Assembly (NCBI GenBank): GCA_014656495.1 | Contig: BNCN01000014.1 | Span: forward strand, 62,001-126,000 | Source of the DNA: Comamonas sp. KCTC 72670 | Lineage (GTDB): Bacteria; Myxococcota; Myxococcia; Myxococcales; Myxococcaceae | Length of the DNA stretch: 64,000 bases | Direction: 5' to 3' | Shown here: piece after piece, positions 45,115 to 52,485 of the stretch | Layout of the letters: every line of letters begins with the position of its first letter | Numbering within the stretch: position 1 is the first letter of the stretch | Position numbers and translations under genes: made by a program | The notes under the pieces: generated by a model | Databases searched by the model: none | Told to the model about the DNA's origin: nothing | The model's input: the letters and a program-made list of their open reading frames with translations, nothing else

Positions 45115-47063
45115 CACGCGGCCCCCTGGGGCGCCGGAGGCGTGCCGAGCACCTGGAGCCCAGGGGCCCGGGTGACGGGCCCCGCCTCGCGTTCCTTCGC
45201 CTCCTCCTCGAGCCGCAGGAGCAGGTCCACCGGCGCGGTGGCCAGCGGGACGAACCAGCCATCCACGTGGGCGGCCACGCGGCGCTCCAACGCCCACGCA
45301 TGCGTGGTGCTGCTGGGGTGCCGCGCGGGCATCAGCACCTCGCGCGCCTCCTCCCGTGTGAGGAAGCGGCCCTCCTGCGTGCCCTCCAGGCCCCGCCGGT
45401 CCACCAGGAAGAAGGCCTTTTCGGTGAGTTGGCGCACCTCCAGCAATGGCCGGGCCGCGCTGGACCAGACCTCGCGCCAGTGCTCCACCTCCTCCTTCAG
45501 CCGGGCGATGAGCTCTGGCGCCTCGCGCGCGCCGCTGGGGTACTCGCCATTGAAGTGGTAGGCGATCTTCGACAGGTCCGCGTGGGCCGGATACACGGAG
45601 GCGTAGCCCTGCTGGGGCGTCAGCCGGGTGATGCCGTAGGTGGCCGGGCGCATGAAGTAGGGGCTGAAGCGGTCGATGGTGAGCGGGTGCAGCCCCACGG
45701 GCGGCTGGAGGTGGCGCAGCAGCGGCACCAGCGCGAGGGTCTCCTCGTAGTCGGCCGGTGAGTCCCCGGGGAAGTCGTAGAGCAGGTTCCAGGAGACGTT
45801 GAGGCCCGCGGTGGCCGCGTAGCGCAGCAGGCGCACGCTCTGGGGGCCGGTGAGGCCCTTGTCCATGCGCTTGAGCAACGGCGTCGACAGGGACTCGATG
45901 CCGGGCTGGATGTTGGCCACGCCCGCCTTCTTCAATGCCAGACACTGGGCCAGGGAGAGGTTGGCCTTCAGCTCGTAATAGATGTCCAGCCCCGGCACCT
46001 CCTCCGCCAGCCGCGGCAGCAGCGTACGGAAGTAGGTGTGCGGCATGATGTTGTCGGCCATGAGGATCTTCCGGGTGGGGTGCGCGGAGACCAGGGTCTT
46101 CAGCTCGCGCAACACGCGCTCCGGCGTGCGCTCCCGGAACTTCATCGTCTCGCCGTTGAAGCCACAGAAGGTGCACGGGTGCTTCTGTCCCCACCAGCAG
46201 CCGCGGCTGGACTCGCAGTGCAGCCACAGCTCGGCCTCGGCCAGTGGGGTGTCCGGCAGGAACACCTGGCGCTGGGCGAAGAACTCGCCGAAGTCCGGGG
46301 TGGGCAGCGCGTCCATGTTCATGCAGGGCGAGCCCTGGACAATCTGCGTCTTCGGTCGTTGGCCCTGGGCCAGCGCGGCCAGGAAGTCCACGAAGGCCTT
46401 CTCGCTCTCGCCGGAGAAGATGTGGTCCACGCGCGAGCGCAGCGACGCCAGCCCCTCGGCCATCTCTCCCTGACAGTTGCCGCCGCCCAGGAGCGTCACC
46501 ACCTCGGGCGCCAGGGCCTTGATGCGCTCGAGCAGCGCGATGCTGGCGAGCGTCTGCTCGAAGGTGACGGTGCAGCCCACGACGCGGTAGCCGGCGTCGA
46601 TGATGCGCCGGGCCAGGTCATCCGCCCACGCGGAGGCCTGTTGTGAGGCGTCACGGTAGGCCTGCCAGTCCACGGAGAGGTTCATCTCGCTGGCGAGCTC
46701 GTCCTCGGTCGCCGCGGGCGCCGAGCCGCGCGGGTCCGCCAGCGGCAGGCCGAAGGCTGCCTCGGAGAAAAGCCGCTCTCCGCTCAGCTCGCTGTAGGGC
46801 GCGCCTCGACAGATGGCCTTGTAGAGGGACTCGCCGATGACGCCCGCCCACGTCAGGTTGGCGTACATCACGTCCACGCGGAAGCCCCGCTCCCGGGCGC
46901 ACGCCTGGAGCAGGTGGGCCGCGAGCGAGGGGCAGTCAGTGGCGGCGAACGGAGGGACGACGATGAGCACGTCCCCACGAGGCGCCCCGGGTGTGAAGGG
47001 CTCTGGCGTCACGGAAGCTCCGGTGCGGGTCAAGGTCAGCGTGAATGGATTAGCAACCCGCAT
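45114..47063 (-). CDS. Radical SAM/B12-binding RiPP maturase 1
   Basis: About 649 residues, first gene of the RiPP operon. Same architecture as maturase 2: VLIVVPPFAATDCPSLAAHLLQ and VVTLLGGGNCQGEMAEGL in the B12-like domain, CWWGQKHPCTFCGFNG (CX7CX2C) for the iron-sulfur cluster, and DNIMPHTYFRTLLPRL downstream. Both the Cys motif and the surrounding FSGESEKAF are TIGR03975 features. The start is uncertain (ATG 47063, 47069 or 47105; none has a strong ribosome-binding site). The immediate upstream region is lower in GC than the gene. Confidence 0.88.
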   Translation of the reverse strand: MRVANPFTLTLTRTGASVTPEPFTPGAPRGDVLIVVPPFAATDCPSLAAHLLQACARERGFRVDVMYANLTWAGVIGESLYKAICRGAPYSELSGERLFSEAAFGLPLADPRGSAPAATEDELASEMNLSVDWQAYRDASQQASAWADDLARRIIDAGYRVVGCTVTFEQTLASIALLERIKALAPEVVTLLGGGNCQGEMAEGLASLRSRVDHIFSGESEKAFVDFLAALAQGQRPKTQIVQGSPCMNMDALPTPDFGEFFAQRQVFLPDTPLAEAELWLHCESSRGCWWGQKHPCTFCGFNGETMKFRERTPERVLRELKTLVSAHPTRKILMADNIMPHTYFRTLLPRLAEEVPGLDIYYELKANLSLAQCLALKKAGVANIQPGIESLSTPLLKRMDKGLTGPQSVRLLRYAATAGLNVSWNLLYDFPGDSPADYEETLALVPLLRHLQPPVGLHPLTIDRFSPYFMRPATYGITRLTPQQGYASVYPAHADLSKIAYHFNGEYPSGAREAPELIARLKEEVEHWREVWSSAARPLLEVRQLTEKAFFLVDRRGLEGTQEGRFLTREEAREVLMPARHPSSTTHAWALERRVAAHVDGWFVPLATAPVDLLLRLEEEAKEREAGPVTRAPGLQVLGTPPAPQGAA

Positions 47064-47131
47064 GCCCATTCCGCCGATCGTCGACGCCGAGGGGCGGACG
47101 CTCATGTCTGGAATGAGATTGAGGCAATTCG

Positions 47132-47158
47132 TGTCACAGACGGCGCGAGTCTGTGGCA
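47132..47158. promoter_or_regulatory. Long imperfect inverted repeat upstream of the RiPP operon, candidate operator
   Basis: TGTCACAGAC (47132-47141), a 7-base spacer, and GTCTGTGGCA (47149-47158) match at 9 of 10 positions. It lies 27 to 70 bases upstream of the possible starts of the first radical SAM gene, where a promoter is expected. A dimeric regulator site or a 5' RNA hairpin are both possible; no regulator gene lies in the operon. Confidence 0.5.
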
Positions 47159-47222
47159 CGGCGGGTTACAGGTGGCGGGTGGGCGCCCACTCGATTTGTC
47201 AGGGGCGCGGCGTGCGCCCTGG

Positions 47223-47241
47223 TGCCTGGCCATGCCAGGCA
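47223..47241. repeat. Inverted repeat in the gap beside the transposase remnant
   Basis: TGCCTGGC-CAT-GCCAGGCA, perfect 8-base arms. A related TGCCTGGCCA/TGGCCAGGCA repeat (47270-47295, perfect 10-base arms, 6-base spacer) lies 30 bases to the right within the transposase-like frame. The first copy may be derived from the second by duplication. Confidence 0.45.
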
Positions 47242-47244
47242 ATT

Positions 47245-47385
47245 TCATGACGCATCGGTGGAGCGGATGTGCCTGGCCACGTCGATGGCCAGGCATTCGT
47301 GTCTGTGTTGGTCCACGACGGTGAGGCGCTCGAGCTGCTGCTCATTGGCGCTTGCGTCGGGTCCGAAGTCCCAGGCCCTTGCCGC
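47245..47385 (-). pseudogene. Remnant of an IS3-family transposase (OrfB/integrase core)
   Basis: Reading the minus strand, one frame contains WDFGPDASANEQQLERL, then TVVDQHRHECLAIDVARHIR and STD. IS3-family OrfB proteins have WxxDFVxD (first catalytic Asp), L.xLTVVDE(Y/F)TRECLAIxVARSIRSxDV at the same spacing, so this is a piece of about 45 residues of the DDE core. Sequence before and after it is unlike any transposase, and the second and third catalytic residues are missing. It is dead and heavily eroded, lying between the RiPP operon and msrB. Confidence 0.7.
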
Positions 47386-47467
47386 CGGACTTCTGTCTCC
47401 ATCGGGCGCGCGTCTGCTCGGTGCGGCCGTGCGGCCGGGCCGCCTCCACCGCACTGGCTTTGACGCA

Positions 47468-47890
47468 CTAAGTCTTCACCAGCTCCAGCGGCTGCCCTTC
47501 GGGTACGTGCTTCATGGACACCGAGTTCATGCAGTAGCGCAGCCCCGTGGGCGGCGGACCGTCTGGGAAGACGTGGCCGAGGTGCCCGTCGCAGCGCGCG
47601 CAGCGGACCTCGGTGCGAATCATCCCGTAGGACACGTCCTGGATTTCCGACACCGCGTCGGCCGTCACCGGCTGCGTGAAGGACGGCCAGCCCGTGCCGG
47701 ACTCGAACTTCGTGCCCGCCTTGAACAGCGGGTTGCCGCAGCCCGCGCAGACGTAGGTGCCGGGCGTCTTCGTGCCCAGGAAACAGCCGGAGCCCGGACG
47801 CTCGGTGCCGTGCCTGCGGAGGACGTCATACTCCTGGGGGCTCAAGCGCTTGCGCCACTCGTCGTCGCTGAGGATGAGCTTGTCGACCAT
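47468..47890 (-). CDS. msrB: Peptide-methionine (R)-S-oxide reductase
   Basis: 140 residues. Reduces the R epimer of methionine sulfoxide in proteins. Signatures: [11 protein letters not shown] and [14 protein letters not shown] (two CxxC zinc pairs), SGTGWPSF, and the catalytic RYCMNSVSM near the C-terminus. ATG 47890 follows an AAGGAG-type site (in ACAAGGAGCAGGAAGG), and longer frames upstream are not coding-like. Divergent from the CBS protein gene, sharing about 200 bases. Confidence 0.95.
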   Translation of the reverse strand: MVDKLILSDDEWRKRLSPQEYDVLRRHGTERPGSGCFLGTKTPGTYVCAGCGNPLFKAGTKFESGTGWPSFTQPVTADAVSEIQDVSYGMIRTEVRCARCDGHLGHVFPDGPPPTGLRYCMNSVSMKHVPEGQPLELVKT

Positions 47891-48094
47891 GCCTTCCTGC
47901 TCCTTGTCCAGGCCCGGACCGGGGCCCACGCACATGTCAGATGCGCATCCTGCCCCAGGGTCGCGCCTGGTGGGCAAGAAGGAGTCAAGGAGGCCGCCCG
48001 CTCTCCTGCTTCACGTTCGTGCGGGGGGCGGGAGGCGGCGGCGAGGCGCCGGGGTTCCACGGAGGTGGGCGTCATGCCGAGCAAGGAGCGTGCA

Positions 48095-48511
48095 ATGCGG
48101 ATTGGCGAGCTGATGACCAAGAACCTGGAGACCATCGAGGCAGGTGAGTCCGTTCGAGTCGCGGCCTTGAGGATGCGGACGTGCAACATCGGCTCACTGC
48201 CCGTGCTCGAAAAGGGGCAACTGGTGGGCATGCTGACCGACCGGGACATCGCGGTCCGGTCCGCCGCGCTGGGCCAGGACCCCAACGCCACGCCGGTGCG
48301 CGAGGTGATGACCTCCACCGTCATCACCTGCGACGCGGACGCGACGCTGGAGACGGCGGAGCGGGTCATGGAAGAGAAGATGGTGCGGCGGCTCGTCGTC
48401 GTGGATGGGGACCGGCGTCCCATCGGCCTCCTGAGCCTGGACGACCTGGCCACGGTGCCCGAGGAGGTCCTGCACGCGGGAGAGGTGCTGGAGCGGCTCC
48501 AGCAGGCTTGA
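48095..48511 (+). CDS. CBS-domain pair protein
   Basis: 138 residues made of two tandem CBS domains: IGELMTKNLETIEAGESVRVAALRM ... LPVLEKGQLVGMLTDRDIAVR and PVREVMTSTVITCDADATLETAERVM ... LVVVDGDRRPIGLLSLDDL. Stand-alone CBS pairs sense adenine nucleotides and regulate partner proteins. ATG 48095 has AAGGAG five bases upstream; ATG 48074 adds seven residues and also has GGAGG upstream. No partner is evident. Confidence 0.9.
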   Translation: MRIGELMTKNLETIEAGESVRVAALRMRTCNIGSLPVLEKGQLVGMLTDRDIAVRSAALGQDPNATPVREVMTSTVITCDADATLETAERVMEEKMVRRLVVVDGDRRPIGLLSLDDLATVPEEVLHAGEVLERLQQA

Positions 48512-48555
48512 CGCCGCCGGGGCGCGAGCCGCCTCCGCTCGCGCCCCGGGGTTCC

Positions 48556-49758
48556 TCAGGCGTCCAGGACAGGGCGGCACGCTGCGGCGAGCTCCGCCAC
48601 GGCCACGCCCCACGGCACGTCCCGCTGCGCACCGTCGCGCTGCCGCAGCCGGACGTTGCCGCTGGCCAGCTCCTTCGCGCCCGCGACGACCAGCCACGGG
48701 ACGCCCGCCGCGTGGGCATCCAGGACCTTGCGCGACAGGGACTCGCCCCGGCGGTCCACGCTGGCGCGGCAGCCCGACTCACGCAGCTGCGCCGCGAAGC
48801 GCTCCGCGTAGTCCCCAGCGGCTTCGCCCACCGCGGCCACCACCACCTGCTCGGGGGCCAGCCAGGGCGGGAGCGCGCCGCCGTGGTGCTCCAGCAGCAC
48901 GCCGATGAACCGCTCCAGGCTGCCGAGCAGCGCGCGGTGAAGCATCACCGGGCGCACGCGGGCCCCCGATGCGTCGACGTAGTGGAGGTCGAAGCGCTCG
49001 GGCAGCACGAGGTCCAGTTGCAGGGTCCCGCATTGCCACGCCCGCCCCAGCCGGTCCTTCAAGACGAACTCCAGCTTCGGCCCGTAGAAGGCGCCTTCCC
49101 CTGGCTGCATCAGGCAGTCGAGCCCCGCCTCCTTCGCCGCGAGCAGCAGCCACGACTCCGCCTGGTCCCAGACCTCGTCACGTCCCGCGCGGGCCACGGG
49201 CCTGCCGGAGAAGGCGACCTGCACGTCGTGGAAGCCAAAGCCCGCGTAGAAGGAGCGCAGCGAGCGCGCGAAGCGGACCACCTCCGGCACCACCTGCTCC
49301 CCGGCGCAGAAGATGTGCCCGTCATCCTGGGTGAACTGGCGCAGGCGGAACAGTCCGTGGAGCGCGCCTCCGGGCTCGGCGCGGTGGACCAGCCCGAACT
49401 CGCCCAGGCGCAGCGGCAGGTCGCGGTAGCTGGGTGCCATGCGCTGCACCAGCTCGATGTGGCCCGGGCAGCTCACCGGCTTCACGCCGAGGCGCCGCGC
49501 GCCGTCCTCCACGAGGAACATGTTCTCGCGGAAGTTCTCCCAGTGGCCGCTGCGCTCCCACAGCGGCTGCGCGTAGATTTGAGGGGTCCTGACTTCCTGG
49601 TAGCCCTCGCGCCGCATGCGCTGGCGCACGTGCTCTTCCAGCAGCCGGTACAGCAGCAACCCGCGCGGGTGCCAGAACACCATGCCGGGTGCCTCCTCCT
49701 GCAGGTGGAAGAGGTCCAGGCGCTGGCCCAGCGCGCGGTGGTCGTGTTCGTCGAGCAT
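48556..49758 (-). CDS. thrS: Threonyl-tRNA synthetase lacking TGS and editing domains
   Basis: 400 residues against about 640 for a bacterial ThrRS. It begins directly at the catalytic core (DHRALGQRLDLFHLQEEAPGMVFWHP) and contains motif 2 (GLFRLRQFTQDDGHIFC), motif 3 (VMLHRALLGSLERFIG) and the C-terminal anticodon-binding domain. The zinc ligands Cys in SCPGH, His in DDGHIF and His in MLHRAL are all present, so aminoacylation should work. The TGS and N2 editing domains that remove Ser-tRNAThr are absent. It is probably a paralogue of a full-length ThrRS elsewhere. It is preceded by a Thr-rich leader peptide and attenuator. GGAG lies about nine bases before the ATG. Confidence 0.9.
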   Translation of the reverse strand: MLDEHDHRALGQRLDLFHLQEEAPGMVFWHPRGLLLYRLLEEHVRQRMRREGYQEVRTPQIYAQPLWERSGHWENFRENMFLVEDGARRLGVKPVSCPGHIELVQRMAPSYRDLPLRLGEFGLVHRAEPGGALHGLFRLRQFTQDDGHIFCAGEQVVPEVVRFARSLRSFYAGFGFHDVQVAFSGRPVARAGRDEVWDQAESWLLLAAKEAGLDCLMQPGEGAFYGPKLEFVLKDRLGRAWQCGTLQLDLVLPERFDLHYVDASGARVRPVMLHRALLGSLERFIGVLLEHHGGALPPWLAPEQVVVAAVGEAAGDYAERFAAQLRESGCRASVDRRGESLSRKVLDAHAAGVPWLVVAGAKELASGNVRLRQRDGAQRDVPWGVAVAELAAACRPVLDA

Positions 49759-49784
49759 GACTTCGTCTCCGATTCGGAAGGGTG

Positions 49785-49841
49785 AAAAGCCGTCCGGTCG
49801 GGGCGCTGAGCGAGCGCACGGTGGCCCCAGCCGGAGTCGGC
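49785..49841 (-). terminator. Attenuator terminator of thrS, with overlapping antiterminator
   Basis: On the minus strand, GCCG-ACT-CCGG-C-T-GGGG (49841-49825) pairs with CCCC-G-A-CCGG-A-CGGC (49803-49789): 13 pairs with two small internal loops, followed by TTTT (49788-49785). A competing hairpin pairs GCTGACGA-A-CGCACGGT (49868-49852) with ACCGTGCG-C-TCG-C-TCAGC (49822-49805): 16 pairs with one mismatch and one bulge. The two are interleaved and cannot form together. The antiterminator's 5' arm begins right at the leader-peptide stop codon, where a finishing ribosome would block it. Confidence 0.85.
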
Positions 49842-49868
49842 GGGGCAGGGAACCGTGCGTTCGTCAGC

Positions 49869-49949
49869 TCACCACGTGACGCGCACGGCTCCACACCCGC
49901 CGAAGCGAGTCGTGGTGCCGGTGGTCGTGGTGGTGATGGCGAAGCTCAC
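49869..49949 (-). CDS. Threonine-rich leader peptide of thrS
   Basis: A 26-residue frame from GTG 49949: MSFAI, then TTTTTGTTT (residues 6-14), then RFGGCGAVRVTW, TGA. Nine of 26 residues are Thr, eight of them within nine codons (ACC ACC ACG ACC ACC GGC ACC ACG ACT). It lies directly between a promoter and the attenuator hairpins upstream of the ThrRS gene, so charged Thr-tRNA would be read out by ribosome position. The GTG lies six bases past the candidate -10 box, so translation would start on a leaderless mRNA; no ribosome-binding site is present. Confidence 0.85.
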   Translation of the reverse strand: MSFAITTTTTGTTTRFGGCGAVRVTW

Positions 49950-49955
49950 GCGAAC

Positions 49956-49984
49956 AAGATGCGAGGGGCGCGGAAGATTGTCAA
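49956..49984 (-). promoter_or_regulatory. Candidate promoter of the thrS leader
   Basis: On the minus strand TTGACA (49984-49979, a perfect -35 box) is separated by 17 bases from CATCTT (49961-49956). It starts immediately after the stop codon of the preceding lipoprotein gene and places transcription initiation at or just before the leader peptide GTG. Confidence 0.65.
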
Positions 49985-49985
49985 C

Positions 49986-50396
49986 TCAGCCTCCGGCGGC
50001 GGGGTTGAAGCACAGCCATTGGTAGCGGCCCCCCAGCACGCCCGCACAGAGGCAGAAGTTGGGCCGGTTGCCCTCACAGCACTCCACCTCGCGGCCCCGG
50101 CTCGAGCAGGGGGTGTGCTCGTAGTCGGAGCACTGGGGCTGCCCGCCGGGACACGTGAAGCCCGGGCACGCGGTGAAGACGCCGTCGCACGACACCCCGG
50201 CGTAGTCCGTGGACGAACACGTCGTCCCGGTACACGAGACGGACTGCCCGGAGTCGCAGAGCGCCGTACAGGTGCTCTGCTGGGACACCTGTCCCTCGGG
50301 CGGCGTGGAGCCCTCAGGCGTGAGGGCCTCCGTGTCTCCACAGCCGAGGACGGACAGACTGACGGCGGCCAGCAGCGCGGCGAGAGCGTGCTTCAC
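49986..50396 (-). CDS. Small cysteine-rich lipoprotein
   Basis: 136 residues. GTG start at 50396 with GGAGGTG a few bases upstream. Signal peptide VKHALAALLAAVSLSVLGC gives lipobox Cys19. The mature part has 15 or more cysteines in CTALCDSG, CTGTTCS, VSCDGVF, CPGFTCPGG, CSDYEHTPC, VECCEGN and CLCAGV contexts and is rich in Gly, Ser and Thr. This is the disulfide-rich lipoprotein style common in myxobacteria. No family or function is recognised. Confidence 0.75.
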   Translation of the reverse strand: MKHALAALLAAVSLSVLGCGDTEALTPEGSTPPEGQVSQQSTCTALCDSGQSVSCTGTTCSSTDYAGVSCDGVFTACPGFTCPGGQPQCSDYEHTPCSSRGREVECCEGNRPNFCLCAGVLGGRYQWLCFNPAAGG

Positions 50397-50484
50397 GGGG
50401 GCACCTCCAGGGGCAGCGATTGAGCGCGGGAACTGTAGTCCCGCGCTCGCGCCGTCCAGAGGTGTGCCCCGCTCGCGGGTGTCT

Positions 50485-52353
50485 CTACGCCAACAGAGCG
50501 GCGAGCCCGATGAGGCCCGCGATGAGGAAGAAGAGCGACTCACCGGCGATGAGGCCACCGCCCATCAGCGACATGGTGCTCATGTCCTCGGGGAGCGCTT
50601 CGCCTTCACCCGGGCTGCCGCTGACGGCCGGCTGGCCGCGCTTGGAGAAGGTGTTCCAGACGGACGTCACGATGCCGCCCGCGCCGAACCACAGTGACAC
50701 CGGGAACGCCACGAAGCCGCCGAACGACGAGGCGTAGGGGCTGGGCAGCAGGAGGGCGTCCACCGTCCAGCCGACGGCGAAGCCCGTGCGGGAGCTCTTC
50801 ACGTAGGCCTGGTAGCGCGCGTTGTTCCGCACCACCTTGCGCAGCAGCTCGTAGACGAAGCCGATGACCAGGCCGATGAGCAGGGCATTCACGACGGCCT
50901 GCGACAGCGAGCCGAGGTCCCGGATGGCGCCCACCAGCTTGTACGTCATCGCGGAGCCCCACTGGCCCACCTCGGCGTTGGGGTTGTCGAGCTGGTTGAT
51001 GGTGAGGGCCGGGTAGGCCGTCATGAACACGCGCGCCAGCCCCACGCACAGCAGGGCGCCCATGATGACGCCCAGCACCTGGTAGCGGAACTGGGTGACG
51101 CGGTTGGTGCCCAGGCGCCAGCCGGTGGAGCGGTCCTGCTGCATGTCACACCCCACCGACGTGGAGATGAGCAGGATGGTGGCGGCCATCATGCCCACCA
51201 GGGGGATGCGCAGGCCCACCATGGACATCAGCAGCACGGAGATGACGAAGGCGCTGGAGATGGGGTTCTGGTCGGTGATGCCGAAGGAGATGCCGTTGAT
51301 GAGCACGAACAGGAGGGACAGCAGCATGCCGAAGAGGAGCCAGCCCACGGGCTGGTCCAAGACCTGCGTGCCCACCAGCAGCGTCGCGGCGCCCCAGACG
51401 ACCACCCAGGCCAGCAGCCGGGGGACGTTGACCTTCTTCCAGGACTCCTCCGCCGCTTCGTCCTTCACCGCGGCCCGCTCGCGGATGCGCTTCGCCGCCT
51501 GGATGGCCAGCAGCGACAGGTCCACCACGGCCGCGCCGCAAATCATCCCCAGGCCGATGACGAAGCCAATCTTCCGGAACGGGTCATTGGGGCCGAGCCA
51601 ACCGATTTCCCGGAAGGTGGGCAGCAATACGAGGCCGATGACGGCCATCACGATGGCGGGCACGGTGATGCGGCTGCCGACAATCATGCCCGCGCCCAGC
51701 GTCGCCGCGCTGGTGCCGATGGAGGCGACGAAGGCCACCTTCTCCGTCATCCACGCGGCCACGGCGCCCAGGAGGGTGCCGCCGCCCAGCTTGGAGATGG
51801 ACGCCTTGAGCAGGCGCTTGTCCGTGAGGGCGCGCAGGATGTTGGCCACCGCCAGCCCGGACGGGTAGTCCAGCTGGAGCTTGTCCACGAGCAGCGGCGT
51901 GTAGAGCATGCCCACGCCCACCGCGAACATGCCCACGCAGCCGACGAAGAGCATCAGCTTCCAGGCGGCGGGCATCTCCATGCCCAGCCACACCATGGAC
52001 TGGATGAGCACGGACATGGCGCACAGCGAGGCCACCGACGCGGCCATCGTCTGCATGTAGTTGGCGCCGTGCTTGCCGTCCGCGCCATAGCCGTAGGTGA
52101 CGGCGCTGCCGAGGATGCCGGCCAGCACCTGCCCGCCGACGAAGAAGCCCACGCTGAAGTTCATGTACGAGGCGGCGATGCCGCCCAGGGGCCCCAGGAC
52201 GAACATGGCCACCGCGCTCAGCAGCAGGTGGTACTTCCACGTCCCCACCGGCGGGAGCCAGCGGAAGCGGGGCTGCTGGAGGGGGGCGGAGACAGCGCCC
52301 GCGGAAGACGGCAGCGGGGGCTCGGGGGGGAGCGAGGGGGCGGGCAATGACAT
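50485..52353 (-). CDS. OPT-family oligopeptide transporter
   Basis: 622 residues with about 14 membrane segments. Recognisable OPT features are ASYMNFSVGFFVGGQVLAGILGSAV in the first third, MLYTPLLVDKLQLDYPSGLAVANILRAL, the conserved GCDMQQDRSTGWRLGTNRVTQFRYQ loop and the KVVRNNARYQAYVKSSRTGFAVGW end. OPT proteins import short peptides or metal-chelator complexes with protons; the substrate here is unknown. An N-terminal Pro/Ser-rich stretch of about 30 residues precedes the membrane part. Confidence 0.88.
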   Translation of the reverse strand: MSLPAPSLPPEPPLPSSAGAVSAPLQQPRFRWLPPVGTWKYHLLLSAVAMFVLGPLGGIAASYMNFSVGFFVGGQVLAGILGSAVTYGYGADGKHGANYMQTMAASVASLCAMSVLIQSMVWLGMEMPAAWKLMLFVGCVGMFAVGVGMLYTPLLVDKLQLDYPSGLAVANILRALTDKRLLKASISKLGGGTLLGAVAAWMTEKVAFVASIGTSAATLGAGMIVGSRITVPAIVMAVIGLVLLPTFREIGWLGPNDPFRKIGFVIGLGMICGAAVVDLSLLAIQAAKRIRERAAVKDEAAEESWKKVNVPRLLAWVVVWGAATLLVGTQVLDQPVGWLLFGMLLSLLFVLINGISFGITDQNPISSAFVISVLLMSMVGLRIPLVGMMAATILLISTSVGCDMQQDRSTGWRLGTNRVTQFRYQVLGVIMGALLCVGLARVFMTAYPALTINQLDNPNAEVGQWGSAMTYKLVGAIRDLGSLSQAVVNALLIGLVIGFVYELLRKVVRNNARYQAYVKSSRTGFAVGWTVDALLLPSPYASSFGGFVAFPVSLWFGAGGIVTSVWNTFSKRGQPAVSGSPGEGEALPEDMSTMSLMGGGLIAGESLFFLIAGLIGLAALLA

Positions 52354-52485
52354 TCGAGGCCGAAGGGTACCGGCGTTCCGCGCGCATGTCACAACCTGGG
52401 CCGTCGGGTGCGAGGCCGGGCCGCCCGCTCGCCCGCATGCGGGAGGCGCCCCGTGGCGGCGCACCCCGTGGCAACATCCGCCGCC

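Noticed and set aside
47132-47170. Sigma-54 promoter suggested by TGGCACG at 47154-47160
   Set aside because: The -12 GC element is missing at the required spacing.
47270-47295. Perfect 10-base-arm inverted repeat as an operator
   Set aside because: It falls inside the transposase-like frame, where codons for CLAIDVAR account for the sequence.
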